From: an uncultured Saccharospirillaceae bacterium
GTDB lineage: Bacteria; Pseudomonadota; Gammaproteobacteria; Pseudomonadales; Oceanobacteraceae
Assembly (NCBI GenBank): GCA_947499545.1
Contig: CANMOZ010000016.1
Span: 32,161-96,160, forward strand
DNA: 64,000 nt
Direction: 5' to 3'
A program made the translations under genes and the position numbers. This document shows positions 16,735-25,662 of the stretch, piece by piece (within the stretch, counting starts at the first letter, position 1; each line of letters opens with the position of its first letter). A model generated the notes under the pieces. The model was not told where the DNA came from. It made no database searches and was given only the letters and a program-made list of their open reading frames with translations.

Positions 16735-16756
16735 AAAAACCGTCTCAGAGCCGGTT
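16733..16756 (-). terminator. Possible terminator for the TraB-like gene
   Basis: Read on the minus strand, a 5-bp stem (AACCG/CGGTT) is followed by seven T, 26 bases beyond the minus-strand stop. The stem is short, so this is a moderate call. Confidence 0.45.
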
Positions 16757-16781
16757 CTCTTATGAAAACGTTAAGTGGATT

Positions 16782-17687
16782 TTACATTCTCACAGGCGAA
16801 AGATCGTAACCTGCCTTGCGAAGTTTAGCCAATAGCCCTTTTTTTGTAGGGAAATGCAACGTATTGAGCGTGATGGATACCGGCCCCATTGTTTTTTGAA
16901 ATTTTTCAATCACGCGTTTAGCAATCGCTGGGTTTCGGTCCGTTATTTGGGATTTGAAATACCGCTTGAATAAATCCGAATATTTAGCGTCTTTTAGTAG
17001 AGGCTGTTCCAATGCAGCTTTATATGTCGCTTCTAAATTTTGTGCGGTATAGGCATCAAAGAGTGTGCGATGTTCCCGTTGAGTGAGTTTTCGATATTGT
17101 AGAGCCAAATCAACGAGTAAATTTTGTTCCTCTGGCGAAAAGCTTTCGAAACTTTGCGCTAAGGTTTCTGGTGATTCAAGTGAGCAGGTTCGGCGTCTCA
17201 TTCGTTCTGCATGTTTATAAATTAAGGCATCTGCAGGTACTTCGCCTACCCAGGGACCGTTAAGTTTATAGTAGGCTCCCCACTGAGTGAGACGCCTGAC
17301 TTTAACGGTGGTCATGCCTTGTGGCTTAAAAATACTCAGTAATTCGTTGAAAATAGGCTCACCAATGAGCTTATCTAGGCGATGTCCTTTTGGCTTTTGT
17401 AAGTTGTCTTCAAGACTTGAAGCAATTTTTGGGTCGGGGATAACGGAAAAACACAATGTATCAGCCCCCTTTAAACGAGACAGAGCGTTTTGAGGCATGC
17501 GACGTAAACTGGGATGATTGACGGGAGGCGTTGCAAATAAATAGCCTTCAAGACGCCCTTGCTTTTTAACCATCCACAGCAAACCCGTGTTGGCATCTGC
17601 CATCAGCGCATAGCAGGGTAATCCGATGAGTGCTTGTGTTAATAGCACTAGAATAGGCGTAACGAGAATTCGTTTTAAAAGTGACAT
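16782..17687 (-). CDS. TraB/GumN-family exported protein with degenerate active site
   Basis: A 301-residue exported protein of the TraB/GumN (Tiki-like) family. The family topology is clear: 'GLLWMVKKQGRLEGYLFAT' near the start, 'LSRLKGADTLCFSV', then 'RNPAIAKRVIEKF' and the end 'LHFPTKKGLLAKLRKAGYDL'. The two G-x-x-H motifs expected of an active protease are altered: the first is A52-T-P-P55 and the second is N275-T-L-H278, so only one histidine survives. A signal peptide (about 1-27, ends CYA) supports the start at 17687; the frame extends to 17765 with two further ATGs. It is probably a non-catalytic member. Confidence 0.75.
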   Translation of the reverse strand: MSLLKRILVTPILVLLTQALIGLPCYALMADANTGLLWMVKKQGRLEGYLFATPPVNHPSLRRMPQNALSRLKGADTLCFSVIPDPKIASSLEDNLQKPKGHRLDKLIGEPIFNELLSIFKPQGMTTVKVRRLTQWGAYYKLNGPWVGEVPADALIYKHAERMRRRTCSLESPETLAQSFESFSPEEQNLLVDLALQYRKLTQREHRTLFDAYTAQNLEATYKAALEQPLLKDAKYSDLFKRYFKSQITDRNPAIAKRVIEKFQKTMGPVSITLNTLHFPTKKGLLAKLRKAGYDLSPVRM

Positions 17688-17836
17688 GAAATATCCAAAC
17701 GTCTGAGTAGACGTAAATAAAGTTTTTATAGATTCCATTTTAGATGAATCGGTTGAGAGGTACATGTACCCCAGTAGATTTCAGTCTAATGACGGATAAA
17801 GACATCAAGTAGTTTAATGATTCGGCATTATATGTC

Positions 17837-17856
17837 CACCTCCAAAGAGGGAGGTG
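17837..17856. other. Hairpin downstream of phoR
   Basis: A 7-bp perfect stem (CACCTCC / GGAGGTG) lies 25 bases beyond the phoR stop. The T-rich flank is on the plus side, not in the direction of phoR transcription, so it may be an mRNA end stabiliser rather than an intrinsic terminator. Confidence 0.4.
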
Positions 17857-17880
17857 TATTTTATTTAAGGCATTGTATGC

Positions 17881-19197
17881 TTAGGTAAACGAAGGCGAAA
17901 CACTGGGGTGTAACAGACGCTCTTTTGGGAAATGGCAAATAAATTCTGAGCCTTCGCCAGGGTTGCTGCGAATTTCTAAATGTCCCTGATGACGGATCAA
18001 TACATGTTTCACAATAGCCAACCCCAGACCTGTCCCTCCGGTATCTAAGTTACGACTGGCGTCCACTCGATAGAAACGTTCTGTGAGTCGGGGGATGTGC
18101 ACTGGGTCGATGCCTATGCCATTGTCTTTAACCGATAATTGCCCGCCTTGCTCATTGGAGTGCCAAGCAATGTTAATGGTGCCCCCTTGGGGGGTGTATT
18201 TGACGGCGTTAAACACTAAATTTGAAAAGGCGCTGCGTAATTCGCTTTCGAGACCCAATAAATCAGAATGATCAATGGACAGTTGAATGTCATGTTGCTG
18301 ATCAGCGCTTAAGTCTAGAGCATCATTACGGATGCCTTCTAGGAGGGGTTTTAGTTGAACGGGATTGGGTTCTTTTGAATGCGTCGTTTCCAGCCGGGAG
18401 AGCAATAGCAAGTCCGTCACCAGGTTTTGCATGCGCCTGCCTTGGGTGCTCATTTGCTGCAATGCTCTTAACCACCGTGGTGGCACCAACGACGCTTGAT
18501 CAATAAAGGTTTCTAAATAACCGGTAATCACGGTTAAGGGCGTCCGTAATTCGTGAGAAACGTTCGCAACGAAATCTTGGCGCATGGCTTCGAGCTGCTT
18601 TATTTGGGTTACATTTCTGACCAATATCAGGCGGTCTTGTTTGCCAAAAAGGGTAAGCTGGAATTCGAGTGTGATCTGTGGGTTGATCGGAGAGCTGATT
18701 TCTAAGGGAGCATCGTAATCGGTTGCCTCAAAATAACGCTTGAACGCAGGCGCTCTGACTAAGTTCATGATGGGCTGGCCCACGTCGTCAGGGTTTCTAA
18801 GGCCAAGCAGCTCCGTTGCAGATGCGTTCCACCATTCAAGAGTGCCCTGCGAATCCACCATCAGTACGCCTTCTTTTAAAGCCGCTGTTGATTCCTGAAT
18901 GCGTTTGAGTACGTTTTTGAGCTTTTTCTGGCTGACTTTTTGCCGTTTCTGCAGCTGATAGACCTCATCAAAAATATGTCCCCAATAGCCTCGGCTGAGT
19001 GGGGGCTCGACATCATCGCGCTGTGAAAGCCATTGTTGAAAACGGTGTAATTGAAAGAAATTCCAAAGGGTATTGAGCCCCAACAGCAACAATAAACACC
19101 AAGGGGTGCTGCCGAGCAAAAAATCTAAACCGATGGCCAATAAAAGACACATCACCCAGCGTTGAGCGGCAACGCGCCAAGACGTAACCGGTTTCAT
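17881..19197 (-). CDS. phoR: Phosphate regulon sensor histidine kinase PhoR
   Basis: A membrane histidine kinase that phosphorylates PhoB when phosphate is scarce; 438 residues. Two hydrophobic segments lie at about 12-28 and 31-50 with no large periplasmic domain, as in PhoR. A PAS domain covers about 95-195, then HisKA with His215 (ANVSHELRTPLTV). The HATPase_c domain carries the N box (NLVFNAVKYTP), G1 (VKDNGIGID) and G2 (GTGLGLAIV). It lies 24 bases after phoB on the same strand, the usual phoBR order. Confidence 0.95.
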   Translation of the reverse strand: MKPVTSWRVAAQRWVMCLLLAIGLDFLLGSTPWCLLLLLGLNTLWNFFQLHRFQQWLSQRDDVEPPLSRGYWGHIFDEVYQLQKRQKVSQKKLKNVLKRIQESTAALKEGVLMVDSQGTLEWWNASATELLGLRNPDDVGQPIMNLVRAPAFKRYFEATDYDAPLEISSPINPQITLEFQLTLFGKQDRLILVRNVTQIKQLEAMRQDFVANVSHELRTPLTVITGYLETFIDQASLVPPRWLRALQQMSTQGRRMQNLVTDLLLLSRLETTHSKEPNPVQLKPLLEGIRNDALDLSADQQHDIQLSIDHSDLLGLESELRSAFSNLVFNAVKYTPQGGTINIAWHSNEQGGQLSVKDNGIGIDPVHIPRLTERFYRVDASRNLDTGGTGLGLAIVKHVLIRHQGHLEIRSNPGEGSEFICHFPKERLLHPSVSPSFT

Positions 19198-19221
19198 GAT
19201 AGGCGGAAGCTTGTTAGTCGA

Positions 19222-19920
19222 CTAAGACGCTCTTGTTGAAAAACGATAGCCAGTCCCTCTCACGGTTTGAATGAGATGTTCGTGATTTTTTCCCAAAGCT
19301 TTTCGTAAACGCCGGATATGTACATCAACCGTGCGCTCTTCAACGTACACATTATTGCCCCAGACTTGGTCCAGTAGTTGAGCACGAGAGTAGGCTCGTT
19401 CAGGGTGAGTCATGAAAAATTGCAGCAAACGATATTCTGTTGGCCCCATGTTTAAGGGTTCAGAGTCTGCTGTAACACGGTGACAAGCAGGGTCCAGCGT
19501 CAGGCCCAAGACGGTAATAGGGTCTTCAACCCCTTGGGGGGTGGAGCGTCTTAGTACCGCTTTTAAACGTGCGACTAATTCTCGGGGTGAGAAAGGCTTG
19601 GTGATGTAATCGTCGGCACCGGCTTCGAGCCCTTGAACCTTGTTGTCTTCTTCACCTTTGGCCGTAAGCATAATGATGGGGATTTCGGATGTGCGGTCGT
19701 CACGTTTGAGTTTACGCGCAAATTCAACACCTGAGGTGCCTGGAAGCATCCAGTCTAAGATAATCATTAATGGCTTTTTATCAACGACTTGAGGGAGTGC
19801 TTCTTGAGCATTGCCAGCCTCAAGGCAATCGTATCCAGCCATTTCAAGGGCAATGGCGATCATCTCTCGAATCGCTGGTTCATCATCAACGATTAGGATT
19901 GTTTTGCCGGAATTTAACAT
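19222..19920 (-). CDS. phoB: Phosphate regulon response regulator PhoB
   Basis: An OmpR-type DNA-binding regulator, 232 residues, that activates phosphate-scavenging genes. The receiver domain has Asp12/Asp13 and phosphoacceptor Asp56 (ILDWMLPG). The C-terminal winged helix carries the PhoB-type '[20 protein letters not shown]' and '[20 protein letters not shown]'. It is the first gene of phoBR. A perfect inverted repeat of the Pho-box heptamer lies 60 bases upstream (19981-19997) and may serve autoregulation. Confidence 0.95.
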   Translation of the reverse strand: MLNSGKTILIVDDEPAIREMIAIALEMAGYDCLEAGNAQEALPQVVDKKPLMIILDWMLPGTSGVEFARKLKRDDRTSEIPIIMLTAKGEEDNKVQGLEAGADDYITKPFSPRELVARLKAVLRRSTPQGVEDPITVLGLTLDPACHRVTADSEPLNMGPTEYRLLQFFMTHPERAYSRAQLLDQVWGNNVYVEERTVDVHIRRLRKALGKNHEHLIQTVRGTGYRFSTRAS

Positions 19921-19980
19921 TGCTCCAGTTACCTGTTTAGGTTGGCACTAGACCATTACACCCAGACATTATTGCAGGAA

Positions 19981-19997
19981 TGTGACAGGCTGTCACA
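19981..19997. promoter_or_regulatory. phoB: Inverted CTGTCAC repeat upstream of phoB, candidate PhoB operator
   Basis: TGTGACAG-G-CTGTCACA is a perfect 8-bp palindrome around one base. Each arm contains CTGTCAC, the heptamer of the E. coli Pho box. Classical Pho boxes are direct repeats 11 bases apart, whereas this is an inverted pair, so it is either an unusual operator or the site of another dimeric regulator. Confidence 0.45.
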
Positions 19998-20072
19998 GGT
20001 GAATTAAAAGTCATCTTCAGATGTTAAATTGAGAGCCTGCCTGAATACGTGAGCACATACCTATCCATGGTT

Positions 20073-20981
20073 TCAGGGCATATACGAGAAGAACAGCCCT
20101 AGCCACAAGAACGCTCCAGCCCAATGCATGCGTTTGAAGGCCAAAAAACAAGCCATCGGCGCTCGGTTCTTGCTCTGATACAAGAGGGTGCTGGCCCATA
20201 AAGTGGCTGCTGTTAATCCTAACCAATATGGGGCGCTAAGGCCGAGCAAATGCCCAGAAGTCACCAATAAGATTAAGGCTGCCAGCATAAGCAACGTTGA
20301 AATAAGCCAGTCGTATTTGCCAAAGGCAATCGCGGTGGATTTGACACCAATTTTTAAATCGTCTTCCTTATCTGCCATGGCATACAGGGTGTCATAGCCA
20401 ATCGTCCAGAGGAGATTTGCCATGAAGAAGAGGCCAATGATGGGATTAAGGGCGTCTGCCTCTGCCGCATAAGCCATGGGTATGCCCCATGAAAAAGCAG
20501 CTCCCAATACGCACTGAGGGTAGTGGGTGTAACGCTTCATAAAGGGGTATATAGACGCAAGTAAGAGCCCAACAAAAGACAGCTGAATGACCAGCTTCGA
20601 CGTCATTAGGACAAGCGCTAGCGCCAAAACGAGTAACGCTGCGAATAGACACCAAGCGTTTTTTAATGGGAGTGCTCCTTGAGCAAGCGGACGGTTGGCT
20701 GTTCTTTGCACATGACGGTCAACGTTACGATCTGCGATGTCGTTAATAACACAGCCGGCAGAGCGCATGATCAAAACGCCGAGCGTGAATATGATGAGAT
20801 TGGCTGTGCTAGGTATGCCTTCAGCTGCTATCCATAGCGCCCACCAGGTTGGCCATAAAAGCAGCAAAGAGCCGACGGGCTTGTCGAGTCGCATCAGTTG
20901 CCAATAGGCTCGCCAATTGCCTTTAGCGGTGGGGCCAGTTGAGAGGCCCATAGAAAGAGGCGCACCCTTTTTTGTATTCAC
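20073..20981 (-). CDS. ubiA: 4-hydroxybenzoate octaprenyltransferase UbiA
   Basis: An inner-membrane prenyltransferase of ubiquinone synthesis, 302 residues. It joins the polyprenyl tail to 4-hydroxybenzoate made by the adjacent ubiC. The two Asp-rich motifs are present: 'NDIADRNVDRHVQRTANRPL' and 'DTLYAMADKEDDLKIGVKST'. Several hydrophobic helices follow the family pattern, including the opening 'MRLDKPVGSLLLLWPTWWAL'. The likely start is a GTG that overlaps the ubiC stop by 4 bases (GTGA); an ATG ten residues in is possible. Confidence 0.93.
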   Translation of the reverse strand: MNTKKGAPLSMGLSTGPTAKGNWRAYWQLMRLDKPVGSLLLLWPTWWALWIAAEGIPSTANLIIFTLGVLIMRSAGCVINDIADRNVDRHVQRTANRPLAQGALPLKNAWCLFAALLVLALALVLMTSKLVIQLSFVGLLLASIYPFMKRYTHYPQCVLGAAFSWGIPMAYAAEADALNPIIGLFFMANLLWTIGYDTLYAMADKEDDLKIGVKSTAIAFGKYDWLISTLLMLAALILLVTSGHLLGLSAPYWLGLTAATLWASTLLYQSKNRAPMACFLAFKRMHWAGAFLWLGLFFSYMP

Positions 20982-21496
20982 TTAAGCGCCTCCAAGTTGC
21001 TTGAATGGGCTAAGGTAAGATCTGTCGTAGGCATAAGCGTCAAGATGCCAGGCAAAAAGCATTCAATGACGTCGATTGGCTCACTGTGTTCAGGGCATAA
21101 TTGTGAGCGGCGAATGGGAGACTCGTTTTGAGCGAGTTGAATCTTGCTGTACAAAAAGGGTGTTCGTTTAACTTGATGTTCCACAAAGAGCCATTGCCCC
21201 AAAGGACATTGCTTTAACGGCGTAGGCCGTAACGACATGGGGATGGCAGAGCGCGCCCAAATGCAGGCTACCCCCTGTACCAGCAGCAACACTTCTCTCT
21301 CCCAAGACAGTCCGTTTGCCGAAGGGGTTTCTTGAAGCACTTCAACCTCAATGCTCTGGTTTGAACTCAGAGTTTTTAACAAAGCCGTCATTGACCCTGA
21401 ATGCTCGACCAATGAATCAGGGTAAGGCATTATGGTGAGGGATTGCTTCAGCCACTCCAATTGGTGAAGTTGAGGGGGAATGCTGTGGTAATCCAT
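20978..21496 (-). CDS. ubiC: Chorismate lyase UbiC
   Basis: Converts chorismate to 4-hydroxybenzoate and pyruvate, the first step of ubiquinone synthesis; 172 residues, normal length. The match to UbiC is clear in 'REVLLLVQGVACIWARSAIP' and 'CPLGQWLFVE', then 'RRSQL...IDVIECFLPG', which corresponds to the E. coli 'RRSRL...LLLTELFLP' end with its product-binding Glu. It is the first gene of ubiC-ubiA. The two are translationally coupled by a 4-base overlap. Confidence 0.88.
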   Translation of the reverse strand: MDYHSIPPQLHQLEWLKQSLTIMPYPDSLVEHSGSMTALLKTLSSNQSIEVEVLQETPSANGLSWEREVLLLVQGVACIWARSAIPMSLRPTPLKQCPLGQWLFVEHQVKRTPFLYSKIQLAQNESPIRRSQLCPEHSEPIDVIECFLPGILTLMPTTDLTLAHSSNLEALK

Positions 21497-21653
21497 GTAT
21501 CAAAATGCCCAGTGCCGTAACCTGGGTGCGAATTATACATTGAGCTTCCCTTAGATGTCTTTTAGGTTGGCAAGGAAATTTGCCGGACCTGACTAAAATG
21601 CCCTTATCACTCAATGGAAGGGCAACACCTTGTGATTTTAGCGGAGCGCAAAG

Positions 21654-21821
21654 ATGAGAAAATGGCAGTGCATCGTATGTGGCTGGATATACGACGAAGC
21701 CGCGGGAGTCCCAGAAGAAGGAATTGCACCAGGGACTGCCTGGGATGACATTCCCGACGATTGGGTATGCCCAGATTGTGGTGCCGGAAAGGATGACTTT
21801 GAAATGGTAGAAGTGGCCTAA
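21654..21821 (+). CDS. rubA: Rubredoxin
   Basis: A 55-residue electron carrier with one iron bound by four cysteines: Cys6, Cys9, Cys39 and Cys42 ([10 protein letters not shown] and [12 protein letters not shown]). Length and the '[12 protein letters not shown]' segment are classical. A gcggag ribosome site precedes the ATG. The reductase gene follows after 16 bases, so the pair forms an NADH-to-rubredoxin electron chain. The final acceptor is not shown here; no alkane hydroxylase gene is in the window. Confidence 0.95.
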   Translation: MRKWQCIVCGWIYDEAAGVPEEGIAPGTAWDDIPDDWVCPDCGAGKDDFEMVEVA

Positions 21822-21837
21822 TACAAGGGGATTCTCA

Positions 21838-22986
21838 GTGTCTGAGCAGTACGCAAACCGTCAGCAGGTACAAGCGCCTGATCTGCCTTTGGTGATCGTG
21901 GGATCGGGTCTCGCGGGTTATACCCTTGTCAGAGAATTTCGCAAGCTCGATGCCGAGCATCCTATTATTCTGATCACCCAGAGTGACGGATCTTTTTATC
22001 CGAAGCCACAATTGTCGGCCGCACTTGGCAACCAAAAATCAGCGGATCAGTTGGTCATGAAATCGGCGGCTGAAATGGCAGACAGCCTTGGGATTGAAAT
22101 CCGAACGCAGGAACGCGTGCTATCCATCGATTCAAATCGTAAGTGCCTGCACTTGACGCAAGAAGAGATCCCTTTTGGGCGCTTGGTACTGGCTATGGGA
22201 GCAGAGCCAAGAGAGCTTAAAGAAGCAATGAATGCAATTTCGGTTAATCAGCTAGCGGATTATCGACGTTTTCGTGAAACCTTAACTCAAGCGTCAGGCG
22301 TTACCATCATTGGGACGGGATTAGTTGGCTGTGAATTTGCGTATGATTTGGCTAGAAGTGGTCATTCTGTTCGGCTTTGGGGAGCTGAGGATCGTATTTT
22401 GCAGCGATTCCTCCCTGAAGAACCTGCTAGAGCCTTGGAAAAAGCACTTGAGGATTTGGGCGTTCAAATCAGTACAGCTTCCAAGCAACCCTTGGCAGAT
22501 GTGGTATCAGAGGCTCAAACCGCAAACCGAATGTTATTAACATCCATTGGGTTAGAGGTAGATAAACGTCTTGCAGAAACGGCTGGTCTTCGATGCCGTA
22601 GAGGCATTTGCGTTGATCAACGGTTTCAAACATCGGTATCCGACATTTTTGCGATTGGGGATTGTGCTGAAGTAGGGAACACCTTGTATCAGTATATCCA
22701 GCCTATTACCTCGCAAGCGCGGACGTTAGCACAGATACTGTCAGGAACGGATACACATTGGGAAACTGATTGGTGGCCTGTGACCATCAAATTGCCAGGT
22801 AACCCAATGATTTTTATGCCGCCTGCAGGAGCCCAAGGCTCCTGGGAACAAGAAGGCTCGGCATTAGATTTGAAAGGCGTGTTTGTGGATGATAACGGCA
22901 AGGCTTCTGGAGCCTACTTATTGGGTCAGCATGTGAAAGAGCGCGCTTCAATACTGGCGTTGCTTAAAGAACAACAAACAGCCTAA
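21838..22986 (+). CDS. Rubredoxin-NAD(+) reductase
   Basis: An FAD flavoprotein that passes electrons from NADH to rubredoxin; 382 residues. The FAD-binding Rossmann motif is at the start (VIVGSGLAGYTLVREFRKLD), the NADH-binding one at about 150 (IIGTGLVGCEFAYDLARSGH), and 'IFAIGDCAEV' is the C-terminal FAD motif. The start is a GTG with aagggga upstream. Its place directly after rubredoxin matches the Pseudomonas arrangement (rubB/alkT-type). A gene for HU follows. Confidence 0.92.
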   Translation: MSEQYANRQQVQAPDLPLVIVGSGLAGYTLVREFRKLDAEHPIILITQSDGSFYPKPQLSAALGNQKSADQLVMKSAAEMADSLGIEIRTQERVLSIDSNRKCLHLTQEEIPFGRLVLAMGAEPRELKEAMNAISVNQLADYRRFRETLTQASGVTIIGTGLVGCEFAYDLARSGHSVRLWGAEDRILQRFLPEEPARALEKALEDLGVQISTASKQPLADVVSEAQTANRMLLTSIGLEVDKRLAETAGLRCRRGICVDQRFQTSVSDIFAIGDCAEVGNTLYQYIQPITSQARTLAQILSGTDTHWETDWWPVTIKLPGNPMIFMPPAGAQGSWEQEGSALDLKGVFVDDNGKASGAYLLGQHVKERASILALLKEQQTA

Positions 22987-23083
22987 GATTAAACCCCTAA
23001 CAGAGTGCGTGAACATCGAACAGCGCACTCTTATGCCGATGCGAACAGCATCGGTCTTTCATTTATGCAAGGAGGCATACATT

Positions 23084-23359
23084 ATGCGCAAACCGGATTT
23101 GGCTGCCGCAATCGCTGATCAGGCCGACATTTCAAAAGACAAAGCGAACGAAGTGATTAACATCTTGCTAGACTCGATTGCGGATGCGGTACGCCAAGAT
23201 GATACCGTCAACCTCATAGGCTTTGGTTCTTTTGTTAGACGCGAACGTGCAGCTCGTATGGGTAAAAACCCTCAAACAGGTGAAGCGATTGAGATTGCAG
23301 CCAGCAAAACGGTTGTCTTTAAGCCAGGTAAAGCTTTAAAAGATGCTGTGAATGGGTAA
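23084..23359 (+). CDS. HU-family DNA-binding protein
   Basis: A 91-residue nucleoid protein that bends DNA as a dimer. It has the HU signature 'GFGSFVRRERAARMGKNPQT' and the terminal 'VVFKPGKALKDAV'. The start at 23084 is set by AAGGAGG 9 bases upstream; the reading frame continues to 23009 but without family-like residues. It differs from HupA/HupB at the N terminus (MRKPDLAAAIADQADISKDK) and matches the extra HU gene found next to rubredoxin reductase in Pseudomonas. Confidence 0.9.
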   Translation: MRKPDLAAAIADQADISKDKANEVINILLDSIADAVRQDDTVNLIGFGSFVRRERAARMGKNPQTGEAIEIAASKTVVFKPGKALKDAVNG

Positions 23360-23401
23360 GAAAAACAGACTGGTTTCTAAATAAGGATCATTTTCTTAAC
23401 A

Positions 23402-23445
23402 GGCTGCAATTCAGTGGGAGGGTACCTCCGGAGTAGTATGCAGCC
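23402..23445 (+). other. Nested inverted repeats between HU and the SCP2-like gene
   Basis: An outer 7-bp stem (GGCTGCA 23402-23408 / TGCAGCC 23439-23445) encloses an inner 5-bp stem (GGAGG 23417-23421 / CCTCC 23425-23429). No T-run follows, so it is not a standard terminator. The rest of the 298-base gap (23360-23657) is AT-rich, carries no ORF, and ends with AGGAGG before the next gene. Confidence 0.4.
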
Positions 23446-23657
23446 CAAAAAGTGAAGAGTTACCCCTCACAATTCCCTTTTCATTTTGGTTTTTTTATTT
23501 AATTTGCAAGCAACATGCAATCCATGACGATTGCCGGATTTCCTTTGAAGGTGTTAATTAAATTGACTGCCCTATTAACAGAAGGCGTCTTCGGGGTTAT
23601 GATGCCAGCGCATTCAATCCAAATAATGCTTATTAAATGGTCATGCTAGGAGGATAG

Positions 23658-24032
23658 GTGATCAAACTTAAACTGATTCTTTGGTTTCTTGGACGGTTGC
23701 TATCTAAGGCGTCCAAGACTAATACAGACTTACAAGCCTACTTAGGTAATAAAGAACTGGTTTTTCAACTGCAAACCGTTTCTGGCGCTGGTAGGCGATT
23801 CTGTGTTAAGGGTCAGAGGGTCACCAGTGCAGCAGGGTTAGCGTCAGCACCCACCTTTGCGGTGGTGTTTAAAGATGCCAAGGTGGCGTGTGATATTTTA
23901 ACATCGAAGGATCGCAATGCATTCTTGCGGGGCATACAGGATAAAGATGTTCAGCTTGAAGGAAATATGCAGGAAGTCATGTGGTTTCAGGGCATGATGA
24001 AATATCTAAGACCCAGGAAACCGAAAACTTAA
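23658..24032 (+). CDS. SCP2 sterol-binding-domain-like protein
   Basis: A 124-residue small protein. After a short hydrophobic N terminus (LKLILWFLGRLL) comes an SCP2-like lipid-binding pattern: 'FQLQTVSGAGRRFCVKGQRV', 'PTFAVVFKDAKVACDILTSK' and 'AFLRGIQDKDVQLEGNM'. Related bacterial proteins bind lipids; the role here is unknown. The start is GTG with AGGAGG upstream. It precedes the symporter gene on the same strand. Confidence 0.65.
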   Translation: MIKLKLILWFLGRLLSKASKTNTDLQAYLGNKELVFQLQTVSGAGRRFCVKGQRVTSAAGLASAPTFAVVFKDAKVACDILTSKDRNAFLRGIQDKDVQLEGNMQEVMWFQGMMKYLRPRKPKT

Positions 24033-24138
24033 GCGGTGTTTATAGCGATTGCGTGCTGCTTATAAGAAGCTTGTAATCGCTATAAACGCATATTGGGCCG
24101 TGCAGTGGGGGTTACCTCGTGGCAGGAGGAGTGAACGT

Positions 24139-25437
24139 ATGAATTTAACCAAGCGCATTTTAATTGCGATGGCAGCAGCGATCGTATTGGGCGTCATTGT
24201 GAATCTGACCGCTTCAGAAGGTTCTGGGTTTCACCAGTTTATCAATGACTACTTGATCAATGGGCTGTTGTTAATCGTTGGCAAGGCATTTGTCGCAGGT
24301 TTAAAAGTGATGGTGGTGCCCTTGGTATTCGTCTCATTGGTATGTGGAACAGCATCCTTGAATGATACGAGTCGATTGGGACGATACAGCGTTAAAACGA
24401 TAGGGCTGTACCTTGGAACTACCGCTGTTGCATTAGCGATTGCAGTAACAGCCGCGCTCATTATTCAACCAGGCGCCGGGATTGAAAAAACCACCGAATT
24501 GGCTTTCCAAGGGAAAGAAGCAACACCTTTTGCACAAGTGATCATTGACATGTTCCCGACCAACCCCATTCAAGCAATGGCGGACGGTAAAATGTTGCAA
24601 ATTATCTTGTTCGCAATCTTGCTTGGCTTCTCTATTAGTCATTCGGGTGAACCGGGCCGCCGCGTTGCCAACACCTTTAACGATTGGAATGAAGTCGTCC
24701 TGAAACTGGTTGCAGTAATCATGCATTTCGCACCCTATGGTGTGTTTGCACTCTTGTTTAATACCGTTGCCAAAGAAGGCTTCAGCGAGATCGTTGCCCT
24801 AGGTGCTTACTTCTTCACGGTGATTGGAGTTCTGTTGGTTCATGCGTTGGTTGTTTACCCTGCTCTATTGTCTGTGATGGCGGGTGTGAATCCATTAACG
24901 TTCTTGAAAAAAGTGCGCGGAGTTCAAACATTTGCATTCAGCACGGCTTCAAGTGGCGCGACGATCCCTGTTACCTTAAGAACAGCCGAAGAACGTTTGG
25001 GTGTGAAGAACTCTTTAGCTTCCTTTACTGTTCCGTTAGGGGCAACCATCAATATGGATGGCACTGCAATCATGCAAGGGGTTGCGACGGTTTTCATCGC
25101 CCAAATGTACGGCGTGGACCTCGGCTTGATGGGTATTTTAACCGTCATCGCAACAGCTACCCTGGCTTCTGTTGGAACGGCGGGTGTGCCTTCTGCAGGC
25201 TTGGTCATGTTGTCCATGGTCCTCACTCAGGTTAATTTGCCGGTTGAAGCCATTGCATTAATCATGGGCGTTGACCGTTTGTTGGATATGACCCGTACTG
25301 CTGTAAATGTAACCGGTGATTTGGCTGTTACAACGACGGTTGCTAAGTGGGAAGGCGTATTAGATGAAGCCACTTTTAACGATCCTAAAGCGGGTGAGTT
25401 AGAAGCGGATGATGAATCCTCAGTGAAATCGAGTTAA
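24139..25437 (+). CDS. Dicarboxylate/amino acid:cation symporter (DAACS family)
   Basis: A cation-coupled importer of glutamate/aspartate or C4-dicarboxylates in the inner membrane; 432 residues. Family landmarks: 'GLKVMVVPLVFVSLVCG' (TM2), the serine-rich re-entrant loop 'TASSGATIPVTLRTAEE', 'TINMDGTAIMQG' (N-M-D-G-T), 'GTAGVPSAGLVMLSMVL' (second hairpin) and 'GVDRLLDMTRTAVNVTGD', whose D-x-x-x-D-x-x-R-T helix binds the substrate. ATG 24139 follows a strong GGAGGA site; the upstream frame to 24049 is not family-like. A terminator closes this unit. Substrate cannot be fixed by eye. Confidence 0.9.
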   Translation: MNLTKRILIAMAAAIVLGVIVNLTASEGSGFHQFINDYLINGLLLIVGKAFVAGLKVMVVPLVFVSLVCGTASLNDTSRLGRYSVKTIGLYLGTTAVALAIAVTAALIIQPGAGIEKTTELAFQGKEATPFAQVIIDMFPTNPIQAMADGKMLQIILFAILLGFSISHSGEPGRRVANTFNDWNEVVLKLVAVIMHFAPYGVFALLFNTVAKEGFSEIVALGAYFFTVIGVLLVHALVVYPALLSVMAGVNPLTFLKKVRGVQTFAFSTASSGATIPVTLRTAEERLGVKNSLASFTVPLGATINMDGTAIMQGVATVFIAQMYGVDLGLMGILTVIATATLASVGTAGVPSAGLVMLSMVLTQVNLPVEAIALIMGVDRLLDMTRTAVNVTGDLAVTTTVAKWEGVLDEATFNDPKAGELEADDESSVKSS

Positions 25438-25481
25438 TCAACTCGAAAGTTAATTGGCCTGACATGCTCAGACCAACAAAC

Positions 25482-25511
25482 AAACCGGGGCGGATTGTCC
25501 CGGTTTTTTTA
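25482..25511 (+). terminator. Rho-independent terminator after the symporter gene
   Basis: An 8-bp GC-rich stem (AAACCGGG / CCCGGTTT) is followed by a continuing T-run. It isolates the symporter from the secreted-protein locus downstream. Confidence 0.85.
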
Positions 25512-25662
25512 TCTAAAGAAAAGTAAAAATGTTTTAGCGTCTAATGTTAAATCCTGAAAATTTTATAGGTGATATCAGTTAATCTTGCAAATTCAACCAT
25601 ATAAAGATTAGCTTCCTAGCGTCGTAAGGATACGACGAATATCAACAGTTAAAGGAATACAC

